From positions 9,171,083 through 9,235,082 of the forward strand of contig NC_133490.1 of the NCBI RefSeq assembly GCF_025370935.1: DNA of 64,000 nt. Reading direction: 5' to 3'. Under the pieces are notes generated by a model, which did not search any database, was not told the DNA's origin, and saw only the letters and a list, made by a program, of their open reading frames with translations. Of the stretch, positions 40,491 through 53,265 are shown one piece after another. The position numbers and the translations under genes were made by a program. Numbering within the stretch: position 1 is the first letter of the stretch; each line of letters begins with the position of its first letter. The DNA is from Choristoneura fumiferana (Eukaryota > Arthropoda > Insecta > Lepidoptera > Tortricidae).

Positions 40491-41715
40491 AACACAGATC
40501 ATTTACTTTCTATGATCTTTATTTTCGTATCATAATTGATTTTTCGGAGGATTATATTTGCAAATTTTTTGAATTAAAAATCAACCTAGATGATCATAAT
40601 TCGTAAACTTTGAACCCCTGTTTCACAACTTTAAGGTCAGGGGTGTAATTTTAGTAAACCACGTGCTTCTTTTGCCGCGACTTGTACCTCCGCGGCATAG
40701 GATTGTTCCCGCAGGATAAAGTGAATTTCAAGAGAAAACAGACTTCTATTATTTCGGTATCGATTTTTAAAAAGCTTTTACTAATAGTTTTTTTTTAATC
40801 CGCTCAGTTTTTCCAGAGATTCCCCAAACAACAAAGCAGACAAAGTTAAATATTTCCTTTTCCCATGGGAATTTCGAAAATCCTTACTTAGTGCACTCCT
40901 ACGATACTTTATCTACATGTGTTGCCAACTCAGGTCTGTCAGCCTGTCCCGTTCACAGTATACCTGTTTTACAGGTATGGATAAATTTTGTTACGTAATG
41001 AGTTGGATTGGTTTGGCGTAGGTACTTAATGTTGTCCTCCTAACGTTAAGGAGTTATACCTTCCATCATCAGCTCACCTGAATAACCAGAAAGAATACAA
41101 CTAAAGGTCTACCTATACGTGCATATGATGTTTTAAAGAAACTTTCTCTGGCTCTAACTCCTCTAACCGTTTAAGGAGTTTAACCTTCCATCATCAGCTC
41201 CTCAACATGAGATGATGTCTGTCAGACGCAAATACTTAAATAACTCGAGATAATTATATTAAAACCGTAATGCGTGCCACAAAATTTGAGGGGTTGCCTC
41301 TCGATTTCACTGAAATTCCGTCATCAGATTCTGATTTGGTGACAATAGGACTATCTCAGAGTATATGATTCGAAAATAAAAATTATTTAAAAAATCGGTC
41401 CACAATTGAGCGAGAAATCGGTGAACAAACATAAATAAATAAAGGATGCATAACCTCCTCATTTTTTTTTGAAGTCGTTAAAGAGCTTTTTTGCAGCGTA
41501 CGTGCAGTATAAACTTTTGAATTTTGAAATTTTAGCTTTCTACATCCAGTAAAACGCAAATCATGTTTTTTCCCGTTCCCATAAGAATTTCGAGAAATGC
41601 TCTCTGTTAATGCTCCCCTACACTTCCCCAGGAACACACTTTCCAATTTCGGCAAATTATCTCTTAATGGTTCCACAATAATACTAATGCTGTTTAATGT
41701 AAAATTGCAATAATA
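40491..41715. other. No gene seen, ends at gap
   Basis: GGAGTTATACCTTCCATCATCAGCTC recurs twice (about 41050 and 41176), a local duplication. Otherwise AT-rich. Confidence 0.4.
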
Positions 41716-42595
41716 NNNNNNNNNNNNNNNNNNNNNNNNNNNNNNNNNNNNNNNNNNNNNNNNNNNNNNNNNNNNNNNNNNNNNNNNNNNNNNNNNNNNN
41801 NNNNNNNNNNNNNNNNNNNNNNNNNNNNNNNNNNNNNNNNNNNNNNNNNNNNNNNNNNNNNNNNNNNNNNNNNNNNNNNNNNNNNNNNNNNNNNNNNNNN
41901 NNNNNNNNNNNNNNNNNNNNNNNNNNNNNNNNNNNNNNNNNNNNNNNNNNNNNNNNNNNNNNNNNNNNNNNNNNNNNNNNNNNNNNNNNNNNNNNNNNNN
42001 NNNNNNNNNNNNNNNNNNNNNNNNNNNNNNNNNNNNNNNNNNNNNNNNNNNNNNNNNNNNNNNNNNNNNNNNNNNNNNNNNNNNNNNNNNNNNNNNNNNN
42101 NNNNNNNNNNNNNNNNNNNNNNNNNNNNNNNNNNNNNNNNNNNNNNNNNNNNNNNNNNNNNNNNNNNNNNNNNNNNNNNNNNNNNNNNNNNNNNNNNNNN
42201 NNNNNNNNNNNNNNNNNNNNNNNNNNNNNNNNNNNNNNNNNNNNNNNNNNNNNNNNNNNNNNNNNNNNNNNNNNNNNNNNNNNNNNNNNNNNNNNNNNNN
42301 NNNNNNNNNNNNNNNNNNNNNNNNNNNNNNNNNNNNNNNNNNNNNNNNNNNNNNNNNNNNNNNNNNNNNNNNNNNNNNNNNNNNNNNNNNNNNNNNNNNN
42401 NNNNNNNNNNNNNNNNNNNNNNNNNNNNNNNNNNNNNNNNNNNNNNNNNNNNNNNNNNNNNNNNNNNNNNNNNNNNNNNNNNNNNNNNNNNNNNNNNNNN
42501 NNNNNNNNNNNNNNNNNNNNNNNNNNNNNNNNNNNNNNNNNNNNNNNNNNNNNNNNNNNNNNNNNNNNNNNNNNNNNNNNNNNNNNNNNNNNNNN
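41716..42595. other. Assembly gap, 880 N
   Basis: A run of N. Any long frame across it is an artefact. Confidence 1.
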
Positions 42596-42599
42596 GGTT

Positions 42600-42835
42600 C
42601 AATGGCCTCTTTAGGAGAAGATATTGAGTTCAAACCCGGGCTCGCATCTCTGAGTTCTTCGTAACATGTGAAATTACATTGAAATTTACAATGATCTTTA
42701 CGCTGAAGAAAAAATCTTGAGAGAAACTGCACAGACCTGCAAAGAAAATAAGTGGTGGTGTGAAGCTTCGAAATACGCACTCGCCCTACAAGCCCTCTCT
42801 ATCTGTGAGGACGCCTGTGCCTGGTAGTGGGACAT
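42600..42835 (+). repeat. SINE-3 copy starting at the gap edge
   Basis: GAGTTCAAACCCGGGCTCGC, then TACGCTGAAGAAAAAATCTT to AGTGGGACATGTATCCGGCC. A repeat at the gap edge may explain the break in the assembly. Confidence 0.7.
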
Positions 42836-43864
42836 GTATCCGGCCATATAGCCGGGGATAAAATGTATCTTGATTAAAATGTTGGTGACTAAATTGCCCG
42901 TTTTCATTTCGCCCTACGTTTATTTTAACAGCCAGTTTTTATTTATTGCACCCCTTTTATAACGCTTCAAGTGTTAAAAATACTAGTTATATGACCAACA
43001 GCTGCATACAATAACCTATGGTTTTATAAAGGCATTATAAAGACATATTCGTATATATTACTGCAAAGTAAGTCATAATAATATTTACTTCAATAGAATT
43101 CAAAAGACGTAAAAAACGCAAACATTAATAATATGCACATTTAAAAAGATGAGAAATATCGATGTCACAGTAATAAAATTTGTCATCTTAGAATATTGGA
43201 ATACAATCAAAACCTTAAAGTTGTAACAATGAGGTGTATTTCTAAATAGCGTCAGTTATTGACTTAAGACACTTCAATACTGTACTGCTGCGGTCAAAGA
43301 CGGACAGTTTTTTTCTTAAAAAAAATAGTAACTTAGAATTCAACGCAAACAAATTCAACTATAATGTTTTCATCATACAGCTCAAAATCAACTGTGTTAA
43401 TATTCAAATAAATTTATGCCATTCTTATCCGTACATCGTGCCTAATACTCCGAGGTAAAAGGACTCAAGTGCAGAAACAATTTTTTCCTTGTTTCAATTT
43501 ACCGTCTAACGTTTAAGGTTTATATTTGAGTTGTGTTTATTTTCATGGTTTTGGCTACCAGTACTCTGAACGTATGTATACCGCCTAAGGCATTTTATGT
43601 ATAAGTCAGTATTAAAGTTATTGATGACATTGGACTTTTACTACTAGACAAAATAGGAATTTATAATTATACAGGCCTATACACGCGAAATCGCTCGAGT
43701 GATTTCTTAAAACTGCCAGTTAAATTAATAAAATTAATTAGTTAAATTAATGTCAAATTATTCTATCTTTTTCATTACACTGTTGCCATGATAATGTGGG
43801 CTATACAGCCAACTTATATTTTAGTCTCGTAGCTATTTTGTATTTGTTTTGTTTGTGTGACTTT
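42836..43864. other. No gene seen
   Basis: AT-rich unique sequence. Confidence 0.4.
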
Positions 43865-44035
43865 CCGTAATTTCACTCTCCTGTGGCCCGGGGAAGACCA
43901 GTGCTGGTTTTCAAACCAGCGATAATGCTGAGCCGGGACCTTTTTATAGCGGCAACACTTCTTATTGTTATATTTACTAATTATGGTGTCATGCTGTTAT
44001 AAATAAATTATTTCTTCTTTCTTTCTTTCTTTCTA
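43865..44035 (+). repeat. REP-E copy with CTTT tail
   Basis: AGACCAGTGCTGGTTTTCAA, AATGCTGAGCCGGGACC, ATAAATAAATTATTTC and (CTTT)n, the same order as 6745-6960. Confidence 0.6.
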
Positions 44036-44550
44036 ATATAAAATAAGTGAATATTTTCAATATATATTTTCTATCCCCAAAATAATATTTTTCTGGTTTG
44101 AAATAATAATGCAAAGCTGAAGAAGTGAAAATTTTGCCGTGAAATTTTGGTTCTCCTGTAAAGTTGAGAAAAGGTAAGATATAAAGAAAATTTCTTTCCT
44201 CTTACTGTAAGTTTAATTTACTGATTCCAAAATGTTACCTATAACTCACTATCTCAAAAAACAGTCGCTTAGTCAACTTCTCCTTTCAAGCGTCGAATTT
44301 TTTATGACATGACAAAAGATGGTGCATACCTACGAAGAGCCTCACTGTTACCACTTGCTGGCTGCAATACGAATGGGCCGGCTCGACATAGGACCGAGAG
44401 TACTACACTCCCTCAGAATACCGACGTGAAATAATAGTTTTAGCTACTGTGTTTCGTACGGTGAGTAGGAGATCCGGAGGCCAAACCCTCCCCCTTTTAA
44501 TTTTTAATAGTCTTTTCACGAACTAGCCGTTTTGCTCCTGGTCTTTGTGA
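44036..44550. other. No gene seen, ends at gap
   Basis: Unique sequence up to the second N run. Confidence 0.4.
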
Positions 44551-44650
44551 NNNNNNNNNNNNNNNNNNNNNNNNNNNNNNNNNNNNNNNNNNNNNNNNNN
44601 NNNNNNNNNNNNNNNNNNNNNNNNNNNNNNNNNNNNNNNNNNNNNNNNNN
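44551..44650. other. Assembly gap, 100 N
   Basis: Exactly 100 N, the usual size for a gap of unknown length. Confidence 1.
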
Positions 44651-45118
44651 TAGGTCAAACCAATAGGAAGTAACTCAATAATTAATCAATAACAATCAAT
44701 AACAATCTACAATAAATTTATAATAATGATTAAAACAATAAAAACTTAATAATAATAATTAAAAACTAATATAAATCTAAAAAAGCCCCTGTGGCATGGT
44801 TCCAAGAATGCTGGCAGCATCTCCTCGCTGTATGGCGATGCCAAGACGCTGAGCGAGGAAGCTGCCAGCCGTCTCGTCTCCGGTAGCGTCGACCAGTCTC
44901 TTTGCCAGTTGGCTGAATATTTATTATATATTTATTTATTTTATTTATATTACACCACTTACTGATTCATTTATGTAAAAGTAAATGAACGAGATACAAA
45001 ACCGAACAGTTGGCTCAACACAAATACTTATACGGTTAGTAGGTAGGTACTTAATTGAACAAAATTAAATTAACTTTTTAAAAATGAAATTGAAAAATTA
45101 ACGCTATCCATACTTTCC
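44651..45118. other. No gene seen
   Basis: A/T-rich tandem-like AATAATAATT, then a GC-rich patch at 44785-44910 (GAGCGAGGAAGCTGCCAGCC) that looks like a LINE coding scrap on the minus strand. Confidence 0.35.
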
Positions 45119-45345
45119 ATACTATACTAATATTATAAATGCGAAAGTGTGTTTGTATGTTTGTGTGTTTGTCCGTCTTTCACGCCGTAACTGAGCGACG
45201 GATCGACGTGATTTTTGGCATAGAGATAGTTTATGGGCCCGAGAGTGACATAGGCTACTTTTTATCCCGGAAAAATGCACAGTTCCCGAGGGAACAGCGC
45301 GTGATAACCGAATACCACGCGGGCGGAGCCGCGGGCAAAAGCTGG
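45119..45345 (+). mobile_element. HEL copy, near identical to 20163-20384
   Basis: The same start, body and GC hairpin; it ends GCAAAAGCTGGT (CTGG instead of CTAG, still CTRR). Differences include CGGAG/TGAGC in the TAACxGAGCGAC part and GCGCG/GCGTG near the end. Confidence 0.78.
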
Positions 45346-45784
45346 TTAGTCCATAAGGAACAGAATGCTACATTTAAACTTAACTAAGGATAAATGAAAA
45401 ATGTATGCTTGACAGAATTTATACTTTACAAAGCGTAGTATTAGAATAACATTAAATATTAAGATAGATATTTTAAAGCAGAGCTAGAGCAGATGCTCTA
45501 GTTACACGTAGGGACCTATGTTTTTGCAAAGGATAATACTATGTATGTACTGTACTATAGTGTCTATTTTTGATCCAAGAAGGGTGTGGCAAAATGGTTT
45601 CATATGTAATCTAATGCAACTATTGCATGCTCTTTGGAGGTACCAAGCGTATCCGAAGTAATAGCTTGTAATTATAGAAAAAAAAACCACCTTGCCCTTG
45701 AGTTAAAAATTACTTATATCTTAGCAGAAAGTCCATCGCGTTATGTGGCTTAATGCATAATCACAGATCATCGCGGCCTATAGG

Positions 45785-45915
45785 TACGTGCCACAGCTGG
45801 GCCAGGCTTTTCAAATTAAAAGGGCATCCGGAGTTCCCACGCGAGCCCAGTGCGGATTGGGAACTTCACACACGCCGTTGAATTTTTCACAGATGTGCTA
45901 TTTACCATGGTTTCT
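45785..45915 (-). repeat. SINE-3 fragment, minus
   Basis: GGAGTTCCCACGCGAGCCCA and GATTGGGAACTTCACACACG. Confidence 0.65.
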
Positions 45916-45919
45916 AACT

Positions 45920-46030
45920 CCCAACGCAAAAAGAGGGGTGTTATAAAGTTTGACCGCTATGTGTGTCTGTGTGTCGGTCTGTGACACCGTAGCTCTTAAA
46001 CGGGAGGACAAATAAATGTGATGCCATTTC
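45920..46030 (+). repeat. REP-B fragment
   Basis: CAACGCAAAAAGAGGGGTGT to CTTAAACGGGAGGACAAATA. Confidence 0.65.
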
Positions 46031-46269
46031 TGGTAATGAAATAAGGGAAAATATTTTTCGGGAAATCTCATGGGAAATTAAAATAATAATAAATAATTAG
46101 GTAGAACACACGCACCTTGTCGTTCCGTACAGGCGTTATTATCATACTAACAGGAAACACACAGACAGACGATCATTGTAATGTATTGCGGGTATCAGTC
46201 GCTACTGTAACGGAGAGATCTCAGATACAAAGGAAAAGAAAAGGCATCCTCGCGTTCACTGAACAACCT

Positions 46270-46365
46270 AACCAACAAGTACAATATCTCAAAAACGGCT
46301 GAACCAATTTTGATAAAACATGTCTAAGAACCATCGATAGAAACCTGCTTTTAAATAAAAAAACC
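46270..46365 (-). repeat. REP-B fragment, minus
   Basis: AATATCTCAAAAACGGCTGA and GTCTAAGAACCATCGATAGA, directly abutting REP-A. Confidence 0.65.
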
Positions 46366-46830
46366 AGCCAAGAGCGTGTCGGACACGCCCGAGATAGGGT
46401 TCCGTAGCCATTACGCAAAAATTAAGTAATATTTTTCTAAGGATTTCGTAATTTGTACGGAATATTCCAAGTTTAGGTATATTTTATACCTTAGGCTGCT
46501 ATTTACTCTTAAACAACTAATAATTCTCAAGAAAACTTAACCGTTTTAGTTTTTTAGGTAGTAATTACTACCATCCTGATTTTTTAAATTTTTTCCACCC
46601 GTTTTAATTATAGAGGGGGGACGCTTGATTTTTAATGAAAATTTTCACTTTAAAGTTGAATATTTTGCAAAAAAATCACTGAATCGATAAATCCTTTTAG
46701 CAACCCCCTAATGGTTCTAAAATACCTATCCAAAGATATCCCACACTACAAGGTTGGATAAGAAAAAAAAATCACTTCCACTTTACGTCTCCAGGGAGTT
46801 ACTCTAAAAATATTTTTTATTTTTTATTGT
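46366..46830 (-). repeat. REP-A copy, minus
   Basis: CGTGTCGGACACGCCCGAGA, GGTTCCGTAGCCATTACGCA, ACCTTAGGCTGCTATTTACT and CCACTTTACGTCTCCAGGG are the full repeat in reverse. Confidence 0.75.
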
Positions 46831-46869
46831 ACCATTTTGTCAGCATAGTTTACATATATATCCGTGCAA

Positions 46870-47070
46870 AATTACAGTTTGTAAGTCGGTTTGTTTGTTT
46901 ATTTGTTTGTTTGTTACTCCATCACGTCAAAACCGCTGAACCGATTAAGATGAAATACGGTATACAGATAGTTTGCGTCCCGGGGAAGGACATAGGATAG
47001 TTTTTATCCCGGAAAATGCCATAGTTCTCGCGAGATAGTGAAAACCGAGTTCTACGCGGACAGAGTATTA
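46870..47070 (+). mobile_element. HEL-related element
   Basis: GTTTGTTTGTTACTCCATCA, ACCGCTGAACCGATTAAGAT, TTTATCCCGGAAAATGCCAT and TTCTACGCGGACAGAG. The final CTAG is lost. Confidence 0.6.
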
Positions 47071-47904
47071 ATATAGTGCAGGTATTAATATAGTTAATTA
47101 CTATGTAGCAAAATCGGTTATAAAACTATAATATAATGTCCATGGTGCACCAAGCCCAGGTCCTTTACCCCGATGAGCCTGAACTCCTCGGATAGATGAA
47201 AGTATTGTATTGTATGTATTTGTATTTAACGCCAGAGGTTTCCAACGTCGCACCCAGCCATCTTAGACAGGTGGGTATTCGATCTCTGAAGCATGCATAT
47301 AAAGTAATCAATCGGTAATCAAGTAATATTATTAACATTGACAACAATCCTATTATTTAAGGCTAAAAGTTTTTATCCATCGTTACTTCTTTGTTAGAAT
47401 TTGGTTTATGGCCTTCAGTCAATCTTTTTCCACAGTCGCGGACATGTTTCGAGGTCATTAAATTTCATGCGCCTAAGGCATTTGTTGACAAACACCTGCC
47501 GGTCGATGGCGTCCTTCCTTAAGAACCAGTATATGTGTTGTGTGAAGGTTGTGTGTGTATGTTAAGCCGATACGGTTAGCTAATAACCGTTCCTTATCAG
47601 ATACCACACGCAAGTTTTAAAAGCTATAAATATTAATGACATTATAGATGATTCCATTTTATTTAACGATAAAAAACGTGTTTTGATAATAATAACGGTT
47701 TTGTTTGTTCTTGTTTAATTGGGATTTTAAATTGCGGTTAAGACTATTCAATAGGTTCACCAAATCCTTATCTAATCTAATCTAATTCTAATACTTGTTC
47801 GTGGACGAACTCTTTTGAAACGGCTCGAGCTCGAGCGATTGTTCTGATTTTTTTGTGTATATTCGGTAGGTCTGAGAATAGGACGTAAACCATTTTTCAT
47901 ACTT
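47071..47904. other. No gene seen
   Basis: AT-rich. GATACGGTTAGCTAATAACCG at about 47570 is a small inverted repeat. Confidence 0.4.
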
Positions 47905-48115
47905 CTACGCGGACGGAGTCGCGGCCAACAGCTAGTTAATATTATAAAAGCAAAAGTATGTTTGTCTGTTACACTTAAACTTCTGAACCGATTTATATAA
48001 AATTTGATATGAAGATAGTTTGTGACTGTGGAAAGGATATAGGATAGTTTTATCCCAGAAAAATGCTTTGTTCCTACGGTATAGCAGTAAAAGAATTCTT
48101 CGCAGATTGAGTCAA
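47905..48115 (+). mobile_element. Two HEL elements head to tail
   Basis: The end of one copy (ACGCGGACGGAGTCGCGGCC, then AACAGCTAGT at about 47927-47936) runs straight into the start of another (TAATATTATAAAAGCAAAAG), whose body continues to about 48115. Confidence 0.6.
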
Positions 48116-48464
48116 CAATATTTAGAATAAAATAAGTTATTGTGAAAAATCTTATTATTAATTTAAAAAAAAGCTGACTACTTGCATTGTCATCCAAACT
48201 TATCCGTACTTACCAAGTTTGAAGACGAAGAGTTCCATCTAGCGGAGACGGTCCTTGTCGAACCAATCACTACCAGACTCTGTTAGTGATTCGGGTAGTC
48301 ATTTCACTACCAGATTGTTATGTTCTCACCAGGCCTACATAACTATCTATGCAAAATTTCAGGTCAATCGGAGACCAGAAAGTGTTCGAGTAACCAAAAA
48401 AAAATTAGAAAAGAACTATATGGATCCGAAATAAATGGCATATTATAAGATTGATTTTTCGAGT
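48116..48464. other. No gene seen
   Basis: It contains GTTCCATCTAGCGGAGACGG and a duplicated AATCACTACCAGACT/TTTCACTACCAGATT motif near 48270. Confidence 0.4.
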
Positions 48465-48710
48465 CTTTTTGTATTATTTATTTCAACTCTAAATTTTGTT
48501 ACTTTTACGGTCATCCCGTAAAACCCATATCGAAAATACAAACCAAAATATGGATGCAAAGAAAAACCAGAAAAATAAGACCAGCGCTGGGAATCGAACC
48601 CAGGTCCTCGGCATTCCGTGCCACGTGCTATACCGCTACACCACCGCTGGACAGTGGTAACGACACGAATTTCTCCTATGCACCACATATCTCAGCTTGA
48701 AACAAAAAAG
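48465..48710 (-). repeat. SINE-1 copy, minus
   Basis: Tail, tRNA-like core (48580-48655, box B GGTTCGATTCC) and leader end (AGATATGTGGTGCATAGGAG) are all present; the outer leader is lost. Confidence 0.82.
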
Positions 48711-48804
48711 TTTTCTAACTTACCTACTTTTCTAACTTTTCAGGGAAACCCCCCCCCCCGTCATTATCATTTCAAAGTTTAACAGCTCAAAAAACGACCA
48801 AATC

Positions 48805-49050
48805 TATTTTTAACCCCCGACGCAAAAAGGGGTGTTTTAAGTTCGACCGCTATGTCTGTTTGTGGCTGTGTGTAGCTCTTAAACGGGTGAAACAGTTTGA
48901 ATGCGGTTTTTTTTATTCGAAAGCAGGGTTTCTAGCGATGATTCTGATCAAACATAGCTACAAAAGAGAAAACTCTCTTTTACGTAAAAAAATACATTTG
49001 AATCGGTCAATTCGTTTGTTACTTTTTGTGTGAGATATTAAAAATGGTTT
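48805..49050 (+). repeat. REP-B copy
   Basis: ATTTTTAACCCCCGACGCAA, GTTCGACCGCTATGTCTGTT and GAAAGCAGGGTTTCTAGCGA. Confidence 0.7.
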
Positions 49051-49724
49051 ACAAAGTTTAAGACCACAACTTACAAACAAAGTTACACACGAGTTGTTGT
49101 AAGTCAAATAAAATCTTTATAATGAAGGGATAATGGCGACTTGTCACATCATAAACATCTGAACAAATTAGCAAATAATCGTATCAAACTACTAATTAAT
49201 GAACCCCCATAACTAAAATTGACAAAAGACTCAAAAGAGTAAGAAATTAATTGGTGCAGACAGATATTTACAACGTACCAAATGTAATATTCCTTTAGCT
49301 CAAGCCACAAACCAATTATTACGGGAGTCGCCAATAGCTTTATCCATAAACTTTAAACAATTACCTACGTTGCTCACCACGACCTATACTTCGTTTTTTT
49401 ACCATTAGAAAAAGGGTAAACAATCTTGACGGGTCTTTTCATTGAACATCGTTTTTAAAACAACAGTAGACACTATACTTAAGACACCAAAATAATGTAA
49501 ATAATCATATGTCCTTGCTAATTGTTACAATTTGTTGGGACTTATTTTTCAAAAGTGTTTTTCAAATAAAGACACGTCAAGATCGCTTGCCGTCTTTCTA
49601 ATGCTAAAAAAAAATAAGTATAACAATAGCTACCTCTGTGCAACAAAAGTTCCTCCGTCTTAACACCGTAATAACATATCCTAACCAACAAAATGTTAGA
49701 AAACCCCCAACATCCAAAGTTCAA
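49051..49724. other. No gene seen
   Basis: AT-rich unique sequence. Confidence 0.4.
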
Positions 49725-49915
49725 TATCTCAAAAATGGCTGAACCGATTTTGGTGAAACATGCCTAAGAACCATTGCTAGAAAATCTGCTTTCAAATAAC
49801 AAAAATCGCATTCAAATCAGTTCATACGTTTAAGAGCTACAGCGCTACAGAGTGACACACGGACACACATAGCGGTCAAACTTATGAGACCCCTCTTTTC
49901 GCATCGGGGGTTAAA
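49725..49915 (-). repeat. REP-B copy, minus
   Basis: ATATCTCAAAAATGGCTGAA to ACATAGCGGTCAAACTTATG and CGCATCGGGGGTTAAAAA. Confidence 0.75.
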
Positions 49916-49919
49916 AACA

Positions 49920-50045
49920 TCGGAATACGAAGCGTTGGCAGGCCTCCCACCAGGTGGAATGACGACATCGTGAGAGTTGGGTTCAACCGGTGTGTTGTCG
50001 TTTATTGTGGCGTTCTAAGTGGGGGTTCAGCAGTAAACTTATTTT
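49920..50045 (+). mobile_element. LINE ORF2 tail
   Basis: The plus frame reads RSVGRPPTRWNDDIVRVG and continues about 20 codons. Confidence 0.6.
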
Positions 50046-51479
50046 ATTAATTTTGTTTTTTTTTTTTTGTTTTGCCTCTACGGCCAACTCTAATCTGAGC
50101 TGGGACCGCTTCGGGGTTTCGCAAATACTTAATACTTGTTTTTATTTTAATTGTTTTCTCTGCAATTGCGAAACTTCTTTCGATTGATGATGATAATGAT
50201 GATGCTTGCGGATGCTAACAACATACGGGTAAAGATCAAGATGGTCGGACTGTGAGAAAAGAGGTGACGGAATAAAATCGCACACTTTGATGTGTAGCCT
50301 GTAGAAAACCGGAGAGCGATCAAGACTTTTTGCGCACTATGTTACCTTCGGTCGTAACTACTTCGTACCTAAACGCAAAGGATTTATACTCTGTTTAGTT
50401 TAATTGCTATTTTATATACCTCCTTACCATAAAATAAAAGCTCATTTTAACCTCTTTAACGTAAACTTGGAGTGAAATTAATCTAGATAATTTAAAATTC
50501 TTAAAATTCACATACTTATAATGAGCTTCGGTTATCTGAATCAAAAAGACTTAAGTGAGCCATTCGTTATTGCAAATTCAACCATGAACGGGCATAGTAC
50601 CGTACTAAGATTGAACGCGGCAAGTTTTTTTTTTAATTATGGGGAAGATTTTTATGGGCGATGGCAGTGAGGCTTATTTGTTAGAGAGCCGCGAAGCGTG
50701 GCAACACTGGCAGTTTAAATGAGAAAAGGCAGGGGTTATGAACCTTTTTTATAAAAAAAATCATAAGAAACCATTTGTGGTCTATTACTTCAGTGCATCG
50801 TAATTTTTTTATGGTTAAAGAAAGTGGTATTTTTAATTTTTCTATTTATTCCGATAACAACATTGTCATAAAATTGGAAACACTTTCGACTTTAATTAAA
50901 ACTGTATTAAACCTCGTTGTAATTTTAATATTTTGAAATTGTATATAAAAAATACATTACAACAACGTAGCTAATATCTAATAGATTGATCAATCAAATT
51001 TTTTAATGAACTCCATAAATAACCATTAGTGTTTCTCACGCGGACAGTTCAGAAAAGGAAAGTGAAAATCAAAAACTGACTAAGATTGGTCATATAAAAT
51101 TTATTATCTTTTTCTCGCATTAAAATTACAATAATTGATTATTCTAGAAAACTATACAATTCGTAAATACAATACTTACGTGTTTAAAACGAACAAACAT
51201 ACTGAGAAAAAAGAGAATTCGATTGATTATATACAAAGTGAAACATTGTTCTGTCTTTTCTAAGTAACAAAAGAAGTGTTAATGAATTATTTAATACAGT
51301 TAGAGCTATATTTCACTTTCCAATAGATACAGGAGGAATGTCTGTTTTATTTCATGCTTGTTTCATACACAAATTAAGTAGAACTAATCTTATTCATCAA
51401 ATTAACAAAAGAAATTACCCACGAGAAAAGTGTTATTTGTTAGTATTACAAAAAAATACTTCAAATACTTGTTTTGACG
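50046..51479. other. No gene seen
   Basis: AT-rich; homopolymer T at 50058-50069. No family recognised. Confidence 0.4.
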
Positions 51480-51740
51480 ACCAGATGGCCTAGTGGTTAG
51501 AGAACCTGACTACGAAGCTTGAGGTCCCGGGTTCGATTCCCGTGTCGGGGCAGATATTTGTATGAAAAAAAGAATGTTTGTTCTCGGATCTTGGGTGTTT
51601 ACTATGTATTTAAGTATGTATCTATCTATATAATTACATTTATCCGTTGCTTAGTACCCATAACACAAGCTTTGCTAAGCTTACTTTGGGACTAGGTCAA
51701 TTGGTGTGAATTGTCCCGTGATATTTATTTATTTATTTAT
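51480..51740 (+). repeat. SINE-2 copy, near full length
   Basis: Box A TGGCCTAGTGG (51486-51496), box B GGTTCGATTCC (about 51531), GGGACTAGGTCAATTGGTGT, TATTTATTTATT tail. Acceptor halves do not pair. Confidence 0.88.
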
Positions 51741-52734
51741 TTACTTGTTGTCAAAACCGCATCGAGATCTGAAGGAAACTACCCAAAGCACTCACATAAA
51801 TACATATATCGCACATTTTTTTCCAATCCAATACGAATAGTAAAATACCAGCGATCAGCCCCCGCTTCGCACGGGTGCAACTTCGAAAGAAAGAACTCCA
51901 AAAATAATGGTTTATAATCAAATTAATCCTGATCCTGATGAGATCCTGAAAGCAGAGGTACTTCAACGAGGCTTAAAGTAAAAATATTAACGGCAATGTA
52001 TTGACGACTTATTAATTAATCTGTCTCTTAAATTGGCAGTGTGCCACACGAAACCTTTTTGTATATTTTTTCTGTAGAATTTTTTGGACTATAAGGTACC
52101 GACGAGGCCTGAATCGTGAACTTCAATTTCAGGAATCCAGATCTCGGTATGTACCTTAAGTTTCATCTTAATCCGTTCAGCGTGGCTGACTAACAAACTT
52201 CCAAATATCTTCCCAAACTTTCTCAATTTTAACTAGTTAAATTACTTAAAACGAAAGCGATATAAATCTAAAAGAGCAGACGCCAAAAAACACTGTCATG
52301 CAAACACTAAACGTTACCAATATAACGTTTAACCACAAAAACAATAAACAACGCATAATTCGCAGATACGCAAAAAATTGTCAAAAAAATATTAATAAAA
52401 AACGCGAGTGCGGCGCCCCTGGCTTAAAAAAGCGGTAACGCGGAATGAAAATTATATATCGACGTGAAAAAGGCGGGAAAAAACTGCATCGAGCGTATTC
52501 TTAGCGATCGGTGCGCGCACGCAAGCAAGCGGCGCGGAGGCGGCTTCTGTATTTAATTTAAATAAGTACACAATAATACTTATAAGGCATTTTAAGAATT
52601 ATTGGGTACTAGCTTACCCAGAAGAAAATAGGGGCCACGGAGTTTAATTGGTACAGCGAATATTACTAATAAATAAAATTCTTTATAACATTTTTGTCTT
52701 TAGAATGGTCTAATTAATACAATATAAAGAAAAC
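51741..52734. other. No gene seen
   Basis: A CpG-rich patch at 52405-52545 (AAGCGGTAACGCGGAATG, GGTGCGCGCACGCAAGCAAG) in AT-rich DNA, possibly regulatory. CGCTTCGCACGGGTGCAA at 51864 is a HEL-type scrap. Confidence 0.35.
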
Positions 52735-52995
52735 CGAAGAATTGCGAAAGGGAAGTGGCAGTGGGTGGGGCACATTGCTCGCAGGACTGATGGCCGATGG
52801 GGTCAAAAGGTTCTCGAATGGCGTCCGCGAACCGGGAGACGAGCTGTCGGTAGGCCTCCAACAAGATCGAGCGACGACCTGAAGATCGCGGGATCGCGGT
52901 GGATGCGGAAAGCACAAGACCGGTCTGAGTGGAGAGCCTTGGGGGAGGCCTATGTCCAGCAGTGGACGTCTGTCGGCTGACATGATGATGATAAA
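52735..52995 (+). mobile_element. LINE ORF2 C-terminus, best preserved copy
   Basis: The plus frame from about 52741 reads KWQWVGHIARRTDGRWGQKV, VGRPPTRSSDDLKIAG and SEWRALGEAYVQQWTSVG, then TGA and a (TGA)n tail. This end motif with a short microsatellite tail is typical of RTE-type non-LTR retrotransposons. Only the last 80 or so codons are present, as in 5'-truncated insertions. Decayed relatives are at 9.7, 11.8, 18.8, 29.7, 31.4 and 49.9 kb. Confidence 0.72.
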
Positions 52996-53159
52996 TACAA
53001 TATATTCATCATATTTTTGATTTCATTTTACTGATGAAACTCAACTGGGGGCTCTTATTTTCTTTTGACTAGGTAGTACATGTAAGCGTACAGTCAGCAT
53101 CTAAAGTAGCCTGCTTACTTTTGTACTTTGTCGCTATACAGCAACTTACTTGACACCAT

Positions 53160-53265
53160 ATAAATATGACATACAATACCCCTGGTGTTGCATATGTTTA
53201 TGGGCGGTGGTGATCTCTTACCATCAGGAGACCCACTTGCTCGTTTGCCATCCAGTCGAATAAAA
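53160..53265 (+). repeat. REP-D 3' end
   Basis: ATACCCCTGGTGTTGCATAT, GGGCGGTGGTGATCTCTTAC and CCAGTCGAATAAAAAAAA. Confidence 0.7.

Noticed and set aside
41383..42780. A 465-codon minus-strand frame
   Set aside because: Most of it is the 880-N gap; the real flanks show no motif.
51480..51555. A possible tRNA gene with perfect boxes A and B
   Set aside because: The acceptor-stem halves do not pair and the SINE body follows directly.
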